From Malachius bipustulatus (lineage: Eukaryota; Arthropoda; Insecta; Coleoptera; Melyridae), in NCBI GenBank assembly GCA_910589415.1, contig OU342634.1, forward strand, positions 558,001 to 622,000: DNA of 64,000 bases. Direction: 5' to 3'. The notes below the pieces were generated by a model. It did not search any database and was not told where the DNA came from. It saw only the letters and a list, made by a program, of their open reading frames with translations. Numbering within the stretch: position 1 is the stretch's first letter; the number at the start of each line of letters is the position of its first letter. Shown in pieces: positions 44,590 through 55,543 of this stretch. The position numbers and the translations under genes were made by a program.

Positions 44590-45067
44590 TATTATTATTT
44601 ATTAGAAGACAAAAATTCAACATTAAAGAGAGTTCTATAAAAATTATCAAAAATAAACGGTAAATGTACTTCCATGAAAGATTTGTAAGATTGTTTCTTT
44701 ATAACACCAAGTTTATTAAGTAATCAAATATTTATTTAAAAAAGGCAAACGTAATTTTATGATAAAATAAAATATGATAAAAAATAAGATTTGGCTTTCA
44801 TATCGCTTCCTTTGGTTTTTTCTCTGCTATATCTCAGCTCCGCTTAACGTAGCCAAAGCTTGATATCATCCTCGTAATGGTAGACGTATACTGCATACGT
44901 ATTGAATTCTTGTAATCTTCTCTGTACGGGGAGGTTGTTAGTAAAATATCACAACAAAGGACAAACTTTTCTCTCTCTGCGGCATTCACAGAGCATTGGA
45001 CAATACCAAAATATGCCTTGGATAGGTTCCCAGGATCAAGGAGGGCAAATAATAACAATATAGTCAA
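44590..45067. other. No gene recognised
   Basis: AT-rich DNA between a SINE and a LINE tail. The minus-strand ORF at 44834-45094 overlaps the LINE tail and has no recognisable domain. Confidence 0.4.
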
Positions 45068-45717
45068 GGATTTTTTTTTATTGAAAATGCACATGCACTC
45101 TGCAGGGAAATCCCTATGACGCTCTAGGAGCGGTGCATGGGCGAAGATATCGATTCACGTTGGCCTTAAATCTCTGTAGGTTGTATACTTCGGGAAACAC
45201 GCCCTTTGGAATGCTATTTCAAAGTGATGCGGTTCTATACATAAAAGAAGTCTGAAATAGGGTGGTATCAAGCGGGCTACGTCTTTTGAACACTTTCCAT
45301 TAAAATATCTGACTCAGGTCAGCTACTCTTCTTCGATGTTCGAGAGTGTCTAAATTTTTTGTCAAATCTGGGTCCCCCATCAAGCGGATGGCTCTTTTCT
45401 GAATAGAGTCGAGTAGTCTCAGCGTATGTTTAAGAGCTGAGCTCCAAATATGTGAGCAGTACTCTAAGGATGGTCGAATTTGAGTTGAGCCTTGTATAAG
45501 AGGAGAAGCTGTTGTGGTGTATAAAATTTGTTCGTGCGGAAGAGTGTTCACATGAGTGAACATGATCACGCCAAGACATGTTCGCTCCGAGGCTCACTCC
45601 AAGTAAACGAAGAGATGACGCTGGAGTAAGAGAGTGTCCCGCCATCATCATATCTGGCTCCAAAACGTTGGTCTTTTTGGAGAAGATGGCTGCTTGGGTT
45701 TTTCCAGCATTAAATTA
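45068..45717 (-). pseudogene. LINE 3 copy 2, C-terminal RT region and 3' end
   Basis: On the minus strand the sequence begins within NAGKTQAAIFSKK (about 45710) and reads SLRLLGVSLGANMSWRDHV, then LRLLDSIQKRAIRLMGDPDL and TLEHRRRVADLS. This is the RT thumb and C-terminal region of a jockey/CR1-type LINE. It has frameshifts near 45560 and 45300. The 3' end, near 45068, has an A-run and matches the plus-strand copy ending at 29999. Confidence 0.8.
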
Positions 45718-46396
45718 GACTTGGTTTCTATCGCCCCAAGTTAGAATGTCTTGCAAGTGTAACATCTCAATTGAGATGTTACCATTTTTTACATAATTTA
45801 TAATTATTTTTCTATAGTGCGGTAGTGACCGTGATCGCCCTGTATAGGTATCTCGATGGCTGAGTTTTACATTCCACTGCCTTGGTGAAAATTCCCGGTG
45901 GTAGGGAACGTTGTTCGGACGTCGTCGAGCAATCGGTGGCAGTCGCCGGTGATAATTTAATTTTTTGATAACAAGGGAAATAAATTCGGCGATTTTGGGT
46001 CTCCTACACGATTTTTCTTTAGAGTTCTCGAAATCCAGAACCATGTCCGGCTAGAAAGTGAATTGTTCTCTTCCAACAGGGCACTCGCCCTCCTTTTCAT
46101 AGGCAAACACCATCCCTTGCCGTCAAGATGAGTCCACACTACCAGGACTCATCAGTAGCAGGACCCAGTCACCAGAACTCCAGGTGACAACTGGAATATC
46201 CTGAGGCAGCGGCGTGCTGTCCATATATGCTGGAACATCCGATCCTGAGGCCACGTCAAACATCGCATCAGAACAAAAGCTAAGTGCCTGACGTCATTAT
46301 AATTTTTTTCTTGTTTTAAATTATTAATTTATTTCAATAAAGACATCCCTTGAAGATTCGTAAGATCTTGTCAAATTCTAATGCTCATTCTTATTG
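45718..46396. other. Non-coding stretch with a 24-bp perfect palindrome
   Basis: 45759-45782 consists of the half-site GTAACATCTCAA followed by its exact reverse complement. 45820-46300 is less AT-rich and ends near an aataaag signal at 46337. It might be an LTR or UTR remnant. No coding frame is convincing. Confidence 0.45.
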
Positions 46397-46679
46397 TTAA
46401 CCCTAGAATACTAACCTACGTAAATTTTACGTGTCCGTTCTAGTTTTTCATCCGCCTTAGCAACAGTTTATGGAGTAGGAGGTTGTCAAGCCTGCAGTGC
46501 TCTCCCCACCCCTTCCTTGTTTAAAGGAATAACTTGTTTATTCGTGTTTAGTTTGTTACCTATCTTGATAGAGCCTGGAGTAAACCACTACTTACACGTA
46601 ATATTTACGTGAGATTAGTATTTACGTGTGAAAATTTGTACGTAAATTTAACGTGACATTATTATTTAGTGGTGATAAA

Positions 46680-49336
46680 ATGGCGAAGAATTCTAACAAT
46701 AATTCAGAAATATCTCTAAGGGATAAAGAACTAGACGATATAATTAATGCGAGTGATTTTAGTGATATTGATGAACATGCAGAAGACCGACAAGAATATA
46801 ACCCTTATTATAGTGATGACAGTGTTGATGACAGTGTCGCTGATCGTGATTATGTTCCAGATGAAGTCGATGAAGATCTATATGAAAAACTCCAACAAAC
46901 GTGGCAGTCTAAGAAGAGAGAAGCAGCTGATAAAAAATTGAATCACAATCCAAAACGTCGTCAAATAGAGAGCCCGCAGCCGTCAACATCACGTGCATCG
47001 CTCAATGATGAATTGGCTCACACGCCAGTCGAGGATCATGTAATTGGTTGCAAAATTTTGATAATGTATGGAAAGAATGGTCATGTATGGAATACTTTGC
47101 CTATAAAACCGGCAGATGGAAAAACTTCTGCCAATAATATTGTTTACATTCGACCAGGTCCAACAAATATTGCTAAAGATGCAATAGAGCCTGAAGATGC
47201 GTTCAATTTATTTTTTAGCCAAGAAATTCTCAACGAGGTGTTGTTATATACAAACCAAAAAGTCACACAATTGCGAGATAAATACAAAACCAAAAGTTCT
47301 ACTGTTTCTGACACGACAATGGATGAACTAAAGGCACTGTTGGGTCTTATTTTTCTATCAGCGGCATTGAAGAATAATCATCTTTCAGCCAACATGTTAT
47401 TTGATGTTACATATTCAGGAGATAGATACAGAGCAACAATGAGCAAGGAAAGGTTTAATTTTCTCATAAACTGCTTGCGATTTGACGATTCCGCTACGAG
47501 AGAGGAACGTAAGAGAGATAATACTTTTTCCCCAATTTCTAACATATGGGATATGTTTATTGAGAAGTGCATTGAATGTTACAAGCCTGGTTCTTATGTT
47601 ACCATAGATGAACAGCTCGTAGGTTTTCGCGGCAGATGCCCGTTTCGTATGTATATGCCAAACAAGCCCAATAAGTACGGCATCAAAATTGTTATGTTGT
47701 GTGACGTAGCTACTAAATACGTAATAAATGCCAGTCCCTATCTTGGTAAATCGACAAACACCAATGGTGCTCCATTAGCTAGCCACTTTGTTGAAAATCT
47801 TACTAAACCTTTACAGGGGAGCAACCGAAATATCACGATGGATAACTGGTTCACCAGCATTCCGCTTGCAACGAAATTACTAGGCAATCCTTTCAAAATG
47901 ACTCTAGTTGGCACACTTCGGAAAAATAAAGCGGAAATACCACCTGAGCTAATACTGAATTGTAAATCTCGTCAATGTGGTACATCCATGTTTGTGTTCG
48001 ATGAGAAAATGTCACTAGTATCTTACAAACCGAAGCAGAACAAAATAGTACTTTTATTATCGACAATGCATACTACTGGTGCTCTGAATCCAGAAACCAC
48101 AAAGCCGGAAATAATCCATACATACAACGAAACGAAAGGGACTGTTGACACATTTGATCAAATGGCTCAAAACAAATGTTGCAATAGAAAGACTAGACGG
48201 TGGCCACTCTGCATTTTTTATAACATGATGAACATTGCATCAGTCAATTCGTATGTTATACAGGGTGTTGATTTTCAAAGCGGGCCATAGGGGATTAGCA
48301 TTGCTAAAGTGGTTTTTGAGGATTCCTGCTCGCCGTTTAAACTGACAGAAATGGTTTTGGTATCAAAATGAAGCTAAAATTATTGCGCATAACGCTTGAA
48401 ATCAGAAATTAATTTAATTTCACGTTGTTTTCTAAAATTCTTCAGTAAAAATTCAAGTAATTGTTAATGTTTAATCACAAAATAGCATGCCTTGCCTAAA
48501 CAATAATGACGTTTCTACGTTTTAACAATCCAATAATAAAACTTTATAAGTCAGTAGGTAATAATAAAGTCTGGTTCTATTTAAAAATGGGTTATACAAA
48601 CCAAGAAAGAGTCTTTATGGTGAAAACCTACTACAGTGTAGCCAGTTACAGGAAGGTTCGCGATTTATTATTTGCCGTGAATTTTTTTAATAGACCAATT
48701 TTTATTATTGGATTGTCAAAACGTAGAAACGTCATTATTGTTTAGGCAAGGCATGCTATTTTATGATTAAACATTAACAATTACTTGAATTTTTACTGAA
48801 GAATTTTAGAAAACAACGTGAAATTAAATTAATTTCTGATTTCAAGCGTTATGCGCAATAATTTTAGCTTCATTTTGATACCAAAATCATTTCTGTCAGT
48901 TTAAACGGCGAGCAGGAATCCTCAAAAACCACTTTCGCAATGCTAATCCCCTATGGCCCGTTTTGAAAATCAACACCCTGTATATCATCATAATGTAGCT
49001 CGGAAAGGCACATTGAAACCACTAACAAGACTACAATTTGTGTTAAAACTCCATGAGCAGTTAACAAGACCATGGCAGCTGCATAGGCTTCACACTATCC
49101 CAAGCATCTCACGAAAATTGAAAGATAGTATTTCTCAAGTGTTGCAAATGCAACAAAAGGAGGAAGTCATAGTAAATCATGAACGTCCTCAAGATAAGGG
49201 AAGGAGAACCTACTGCAGTTTATGCCCATCGGTGAAAAAGAGAATGACAACTACATATTGCTATACATGCAATCGTGCTCTGTGTGGTGAACATCAAATC
49301 AAGGCATGTTTGCAGTGTATTCAAAAAATTAATTAG
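46680..49336 (+). pseudogene. piggyBac transposase (DDE_Tnp_1_7), split by an insertion
   Basis: The eukaryotic start is the ATG at 46680 (MAKNSNNN), not the upstream GTG frame. An acidic N-terminus is followed by the catalytic core. Core motifs include DELKALLGLIFLSA, YVTIDEQLVGFRGRCPFR and then NKYGIKIVMLCD (acidic catalytic residues), and NITMDNWFTSIPLA. KGTVDTFDQMAQNKCCNRKTRRWPL follows in two overlapping motifs typical of the family. The frame is cut at 48260 by a TA-flanked element. Coding resumes at 48983 and ends at 49336 with a Cys/His-rich tail (CSLCPSVKKR, then CYTCNRALCGEHQIKAC) characteristic of piggyBac. Removing the insertion and one TA restores the frame. Apart from the insertion I see no stop in the gene. 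Confidence 0.95.
48261..48980. mobile_element. Inverted-repeat element R inside the piggyBac gene, with transposase N-terminal remnant
   Basis: Ends are CAGGGTGTTGATTTTCAAA and its inverse, flanked by TA (48259-48260 and 48981-48982). Long arms of about 275 bases pair across the centre. There a plus-strand ATG at 48587 opens MGYTNQERVFMVKTYYSVAS, the start of a DUF4817-type transposase, which runs into the right arm after about 36 codons. It is an internal-deletion derivative of a mariner-like element. Confidence 0.92.
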
Positions 49337-49551
49337 TGTCCATTTTTCTAATTTTTGCTTCGATTTTTTTTATACTATATCCAAGTATTCATGACTTTTA
49401 GTTTTTATTAGAATAATCTGTTTTTAGTTTTATTGTTAACTTTAATATTATTATAATCTGTTTTTATGAGCAATAATTTGTGTTTGGATTTTTTGTTAAA
49501 TTTGTCGTTAAGTTAATAAAACATATGGAGAGAATATTGAATTATATCAGC

Positions 49552-50133
49552 CATAGAGATAGAATAGAGAGGAGACGACATGACGTGACACAAATGGGAT
49601 CAGGTCCGCCATATTGATACCACTTTTATGTCAAACTTATGTTATGACATAAGTGAACGCTTTTTATTGAATTTCATTTGATTTAAGGACTGTCTTTAAG
49701 ATCTTTGGTGTTAAATTGAAAAGCCAAAGATGGTTTCTTGTGCAGTTCGTACCTGCTGTAGTAGAGACTGCACTGATAAAAAAAAAACGTCCGGAATAAC
49801 ATTCCATAGGTAAGTATCAACAATATACAGGACCGTACCTACTTGCATAGTACACTAAAAATCTAAAATTGAAAATGACCATGATTATTTGCCGGATATT
49901 TTATATTCTTTTATTGACTTGAAAAACACAAAAGGTCTGCAATATCCATCTGAAGACGTGTTAAAAATATGTATGAAATGTGAGAAACATTTTTATGAAA
50001 ATTTTGCAAATAAAAATTAAGTCTGACCCTGTCGAGTCGCCATATTGTTACTCCTATAAACTCCACCCACTGATGCCGTTTTTTAATGTACTATTAGGTG
50101 ATCATAGCGGCTCCTCTCTATTCTATCTCTATG
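49552..50133 (+). mobile_element. P-element derivative (582 bp) with 8-bp target duplication
   Basis: A 23-base perfect inverted repeat beginning CATAGAGATAGAATAG forms both ends. ATATCAGC flanks it exactly on both sides (49544-49551 and 50134-50141). An 8-base duplication is the signature of P-type transposons. Inside are a THAP-like first exon (49730-49809) and a short C-terminal-like reading frame (49916-50020). The middle of the transposase is deleted, so the element is non-autonomous. Confidence 0.9.
49730..49813 (+). pseudogene. THAP-domain first exon of a P-type transposase, residual
   Basis: The ATG at 49730 opens MVSCAVRTCCSSRDC and then TSGITFHR. The early Cys-x4-Cys pair and the TFHR end fit the beginning of a THAP zinc finger, the DNA-binding domain of P-element and THAP9 transposases. 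GGTAAGT at 49809-49815 is a good splice donor at the position where an intron would split the HR codon. The frame stops at 49813 if unspliced. The second half of the finger is absent. Downstream, 49916-50020 reads YPSEDVLKICMKCEKHF, which looks like a piece of the C-terminal region of such enzymes. Confidence 0.7.
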
Positions 50134-50240
50134 ATATCAGCTGATAATAACAAAATCTAGTCTAAATTAGAAGTACGTAAATTTACGTGTCATTAGTATT
50201 CACGTACTAGCTACGAGCGTTAGTATTCTAGGTTATTATA

Positions 50241-52187
50241 CAGGGTGAGTCAATAGTGAGAGATCGGAACATTGCTATTGAACCGTACAGGGTAAAACAA
50301 AATTTCAAACGCCATCCCAAATCGTTTGTTACTCTGCATATTTCAAAAATATTTTCACTTATACAGGGTAGACCATATTTTGCCTACATGTATCAATTTT
50401 TTTTTTCAAATGGAACCCCCTATATTTTATGACATATTCTTATTCGACTCTGAAATAGCTTTATGTCAATACATATTGTTTGACATTTATGTGCGGCGTT
50501 GACATTTAAAAAAATATTTTCAAAAAAATTAATCGCATGCATGTATTTACTGAAAAGAAGCCTCAGAACTTAGTTTTGGAGTTTTAAGGTTGAAATTTGG
50601 TCTCCACATTGAGAAAGGCCAGGTCTATCATCGCGATATAATAAGACTGCATGAGATCTACTATACAGGTTAGTCACAAATAACTGTCAAATTTTGCTTA
50701 CTTCCGAAGGTCATAACTTCACTTTTTCAAATGGCACACTCGGTATTTTTTCCATAATTAGATCCATCTCTGATCTGACTACATTTTTCATTTGGTATGT
50801 ACTATACCTAAAATGCACAGTTTGAGAGATGTTACACATTTTCCGTTGGTCTGACTGCAGAAGATGCAAATGTCATATAAAACCGGGACTATGAAGAAAA
50901 ATGTGACATTTCTAGTGACATTTATCATCGAACTCAAAGCTCGAGCGAAATTAAATAAAAAATAAAATACAAGATATATGACAATATGTAATTTTCAATT
51001 AAAATAATATCAAATCAAATGTCATATATGTCAAAAAGATGCAAATGTCATATAAAACAGGGTGCTATGAAGAAAAATGTGACATTTTGCTTTAAAGTGA
51101 TATGGAAGAATGTGACATTTTTAGTTTTTACTAGTGTCACTGTCACTGCATGTTTAAATTCCAAGTTCTCGTTAGTTAAATAGAATTTTGGTAAATGGAT
51201 TTACGTTTACAAGAGCAAGTAGGCATGACTTATTGTTTGGGAGAAAGTGAGAGAAATCCTCTCCTTGCGGCAAGAATTTATGTGCAAGTGTGTATTTGAC
51301 AACTTCGTTGCAGTTTATTTTTTAAATCATATTGTATTTCACTTTATTGTTGTTTTCCTCTAAATGGATTTATTCTTTTGGGCAAATGAATAAATTTTTT
51401 GATTTGATTTGATATTACATATTTTAATTTAAAAATATTGTCATATCTTGTAATTTATTTTTTATTTTATTTCGCTCGAGCTTTGAGTTGCTATTACGCT
51501 GCAATGATAAATGTCACTAGAAATGTCACATTTTCTTCATAGCCCATGTTTTATATGACATTTGCATCTTCTGCAGTCAAACCAACGGAAAATGTGTAAT
51601 ATCTCTCAAACTGGGCATTTTAGGTATAGGACATACCACATGAAAAATATAGTCAGATCAGAGGTGGATCTAATTGTGGAAAAAAATACCGAGTGTGCCA
51701 TTTGAAAAAGTGAAGTTATGACCTTCCGAAGTAAGCAAAATTTGACAGTTATTTGTGACTCACCTGTATAGTAGATCTCAGTCTTATTATATCGCGATGA
51801 TAGACCTGGCCTTTCTCAATGTGGAGACCAAATTTCAACCTTAAAACTCCAAAACTAAGTTCTGAGGCTTCTTTTCAGTAAATACATGCATGCGATGAAT
51901 TTTTTTGAAAATATTTTTTTAAATGTCAACGCCGCACCTAAATGTCAAACAATATTTATTGACATAAAGCTATTTCACAGTCGAATAAGAATATGTCATA
52001 AAATATAGGGGGTTCCATTTGAAAAAAAAAATTGTTACATGTAGGCAAAATATGGTCCACCCTGTATAAGTGAAAATATTTTTGAAATATGCAGAGTAAC
52101 AAACGATTTGGGATGGCGTTTGAAATTTTGTTTTACCCTGTACGGTTGACTAGCAATGTTCCGATCTCTCACTATTGACTCACCCTG
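50241..52187. mobile_element. Inverted-repeat element Q with transposase N-terminal remnant
   Basis: Ends are CAGGGTGAGTCAATAGTGAG and its inverse, flanked by TA. Arms of about 700 to 900 bases pair. The centre holds a plus-strand ATG at 51195 opening MDLRLQEQVGMTYCLGESE and then LLAARIYVQ, a DUF4817-like start that stops after 34 codons at 51299. It was inserted right at the end of the piggyBac element. Confidence 0.9.
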
Positions 52188-52189
52188 TA

Positions 52190-52511
52190 TATAGTGATTT
52201 TGTATACTCTTTTTTGATAGTTAGTTTATGCTCAATTTTTTTTTCTAAAGTATTTTTTTTTGATAATCATTACTAATACCTATCACTTGTTAGATCACTT
52301 AAGTTACAAATATTCAGCTTTGTTAATTAACTCATTAGTAAAAAACTAGCTATTGCCCATTTTTATTGTTATTATTGTTATCATCTTGAATAATTGTGCA
52401 ATTGAATAATGCAATTTTGTTAAATAAATTGTTTTAATCTGTGTTGTTCTTATTGTCTCACCCCATCTGGTTACTCTTAATGTGCATTGCCATTCAGTAA
52501 TATATTGCTTA
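52190..52511 (+). repeat. Probable LTR portion of gypsy element 2, left of a Harbinger insertion
   Basis: AT-rich DNA with a run of aataaa-like signals at 52420-52430. After removal of the insertion at 52512-54209 it joins the stretch that ends at the primer site 54319. So it is plausibly U3-R of the 5' LTR. No second LTR is available for proof. Confidence 0.35.
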
Positions 52512-54209
52512 CAGCCAATATTATAAACGCTGGTTAAGGAAGATAACTCGGAGTTAGTCCCTATCTGCCAGTTAAAAGAGCAACAGGTGTATTATAAAGC
52601 TTTTTTCAGCTCTCAAGGTTAACTTTTTAACTGCCAGATAACTTTAACTCGTAGTTTGCATGGATAACCTTACTATTCGGTTTTATAAAGCTATTTTTAG
52701 CTTGGTTAGGTTAAAGTAGCCGGTTAACTTTGCTTATCTGGCCGATAAAGTTAACCGTCAGATTTCCGCCGGTTAAAGTGGTAAACTGGCATATTATTTT
52801 GTTGAATATTAAGGTAATTCTTATTGGATCTTAGTTTTTATAGGTTTACATCCTCCCTAATTGATAAAATTTTGAGTGTGAGTTTTCTAATAATGAAATA
52901 ATTTCAATGTTAACTTGAAAATAACTTTTAATAAGTATACTTACCTAAATTAATATTTATTTTAATTTTTTTTTTATTTATGAATTTTACCATAGGTAGG
53001 TATGAAAATATAAGTAAACACTGCCCTTTTTAATAAAAAGCCAAGTTACAATTTCACAATTAGGTATTATCACTTTAACTAAAGGGTAGGTAGGTATAGG
53101 TAGGTAAATGATTTATAAAAAAACGATATTCAGATATGAAAATGAAAAACTAGACACTTTAATCTATTCGACAATAAAATAACAGAAAATTGTAAGCCAT
53201 ACATTTATTCAGTTAATAAAAAAATCCACTAATCAACAAATAGGTATAGGTAGGTACATTTTATAAACCCTTCTTTCCTTCTTTCCATGTGGACCAAAAA
53301 ACTATTACTCGAAACTCGAACCGAACGTTGTAGGTAGGTACATAGTATTCTTCGATGTCTCATAATGTGGAATAAAAATTAAGTTTTGTAAATAAATACT
53401 TAGGTACTAGGTTCTGACTGCTCTCAGTCTCAACCAAGCTATAGTTTACTTTATGTAGGTACTTCGTACTTCATTTTATTCATTTTTGACTACGAATAGC
53501 GCTGCTCTGAAATGGAAGCGGCGGCCGACGGACCGACGAACACTGGACTGGACTGGAGTACTGGGACTTGGGCATTAAGGGGGCATTGCTCTTGGTCTGG
53601 GACACTGGACTGGTTAAGGCCGACGCATTAGGCAGAGCCCCGATCGTCCCTTTTCGCCTGACATTTTTACGAATTATTATTATTTTATGCAATCTTCAGT
53701 CTTCCGTTGGCCGTTGTTGAGTGTTTTGATTGATTTGATTAGCTTGTAACTGGAAAACGCTCACTGGTTTTATTACTTATGTGTCGCAGTCCATTTTTCA
53801 CGATTCAATTTTCACTTATTATTATCACTCGCCGTGTGCCGAGAATGAATATCCATTACAAACAATAAAATAACGGTAGACAGTAATAAATGCAGATTTG
53901 ATAATGTTCATTTTCTAAAACCTAACCTTGTCATTACACGAACGAAACGAATTAAATTCAGAACTGTCACTACTGTCAGATCTTATATTTAATTCCCTGG
54001 AATGTCACCCGAATAGCGCTTCGTTCGAAGTTCGTGTAGGCTCGTCGCCAACGTAGAGTTAAATATGTCCGACTTCCGGCGATAGCTAACCGCGAGCTAG
54101 GCTCGGGGATATCTTGCTTTATAATACGCAAGCGGAAACTTAACTCGGAGTTAGTGTTATCTGCCAGATAACTAACTATCTACTTAACCAGCGTTTATAA
54201 TATCGGCTG
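52512..54209. mobile_element. PIF/Harbinger-like element U
   Basis: The left end cagccaatattataaacgct and the right end (inverse, two mismatches near the tip) are flanked by TTA (52509-52511 and 54210-54212). The ends share a gataactcggagtta motif and several internal ggttaac/gccagata repeats. About 1.7 kb long. The interior has gtaggtaggta microsatellites and no recognised transposase, so it is probably non-autonomous. Confidence 0.7.
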
Positions 54210-54212
54210 TTA

Positions 54213-54318
54213 ATAATTTAAAAATTTTTATTGAAAATTTATTGGTAGCTAGCTGGCTGCTAAGTAGCGTTCTTTCCCTCCCCGAAATTTGCTCGGGGTG
54301 GAATAGAGTGTTATAAAT
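54213..54318 (+). repeat. Probable U5 end of the gypsy element 2 LTR
   Basis: Ends a base or so before a perfect primer site. Contains the ccccgaaatttgctcgggg hairpin at 54278-54296. The left continuation is on the other side of element U. Confidence 0.4.
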
Positions 54319-54336
54319 TGGCGCCCAACGTGGGGC
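54319..54336 (+). promoter_or_regulatory. Primer-binding site of gypsy element 2 (tRNA-Lys1,2)
   Basis: TGGCGCCCAACGTGGGGC is an exact complement of the tRNA-Lys1,2 3' end as used by many retroelements. Plus-strand orientation matches the gag and pol at 59431-63813. Confidence 0.85.
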
Positions 54337-55543
54337 TTCTCTATTCTAGAGAGGCATCGTGTGAACCTACTTTTGCTGTATTCAAACTTCAATTTTTTTT
54401 GTGGCAATGTTGCATTTTGAGTGATCGGTATGGGTTGAGATATGAGAGCGACGACAGAAGGCATTATTTTCAGTAACTTAATTTTTTTAAAATAACATTC
54501 ACGTTAAAAAATTTATGTTTTCAACCCTTCTTCGTGGAATCTCTGCATACTTATTGATTGTGAATAAGACACTGGTGTTTTATACAGTAAAATTTTATAA
54601 AACATTGGTGTTTTATTCATAATCAAAAAACATTCACGTTCGCAATAGGGGTAGGTAGGTACTCAGAACTTGAAATTTATATATTTTAGGAAATTAGTAC
54701 CTAGATGATTTGGTGTGTGCTTATCAGTTTTATGTACCTTTTTGATAGTGCTTATCAGTTATTGTCATGCTGCTCTCTTGAATTTGCTTTGAATGATGAA
54801 CATATTTTTACATTTATTTTTATCAAGCAGGAATAAATTATTAAACTTATGTAGGTACCCGGATCAGGATATTTTCAATTTCATGAAATTTAATTTATTT
54901 AATTATGAGCTATTCATTCATTTACTTAAGGAGGGCGATGTTTTGTTGGAGAGAACCATGAACAGTTTGATAATTTAAATAATTTATTTGAAAATCATTG
55001 GAAATTTTGAATTTGGAAGTTAATAAAAACTTTGCAATTTGTTTTTGAATTAAAGCCTCATAGGAGAGAACTCAAAGAAATTTTTTTTTGCCTGTTTAGT
55101 ACGTTAGTATCTTTATTAATTTTTCGTATTTGGAACCTTTAGGTATCCTTGTCGTGAAAGAAACCAGGTAGTGCGCGCTTATTTTTTTTTATGAGTTTGA
55201 GTTAGATTTTTTTTTTGTAATTCAAGTTAGGGTATTATTATTGTGTTTTGCGTGTTTGATAAATATATTCGTGTTGCTTTGGTTAGCCACCATCTGGTAC
55301 TCTCACACGACTTGGTTAGTTAATTAATTTGATTGTGGCACACATTGCATTTTCTTGTTGCTACTAATATTGATTTTTTTTTATTTGTAAATATTTAAAT
55401 ATAATGTTATTATTTTGTGTATATATTTTCGCTTGAATAAAACGGTGCTTAGGAATCATTTTTGATAGATTTGAATATTTATTTTGAATTATTTTTGTCA
55501 GTATTTATATCTGGGTTGTCTGCCGCTCACCGTATATCTATAC
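54337..55543 (+). other. Leader region of gypsy element 2 (left part), non-coding
   Basis: AT-rich DNA without a supported ORF between the primer site and the inserted gag-only element. It continues at 59146-59430 up to the gag ATG. Linking it to the downstream gag is inference from order and strand. Confidence 0.45.

Larger units (their letters stand above)
46401..50232 (+). mobile_element. piggyBac-like transposon with two nested insertions
   Basis: TTAA (46397-46400) precedes CCCTAGAATACTAAC. The right end is the inverse, gttagtattctagg, ending at 50232 and followed by TTAT, a decayed TTAA. Subterminal acgtaaatttacgt motifs occur at both ends. The transposase lies inside on the plus strand. 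A CAGGGTG element (48261-48980) and a P-element derivative (49552-50133) were inserted later. Confidence 0.95.

Noticed and set aside
46680..49336. Domesticated piggyBac host gene
   Set aside because: Terminal repeats and TTAA are present and the gene is split by an element, so it is an ordinary transposon copy.
53480..53692. Minus-strand ORF of 70 codons in element U
   Set aside because: Low-complexity sequence without recognisable motifs. Length is expected by chance.
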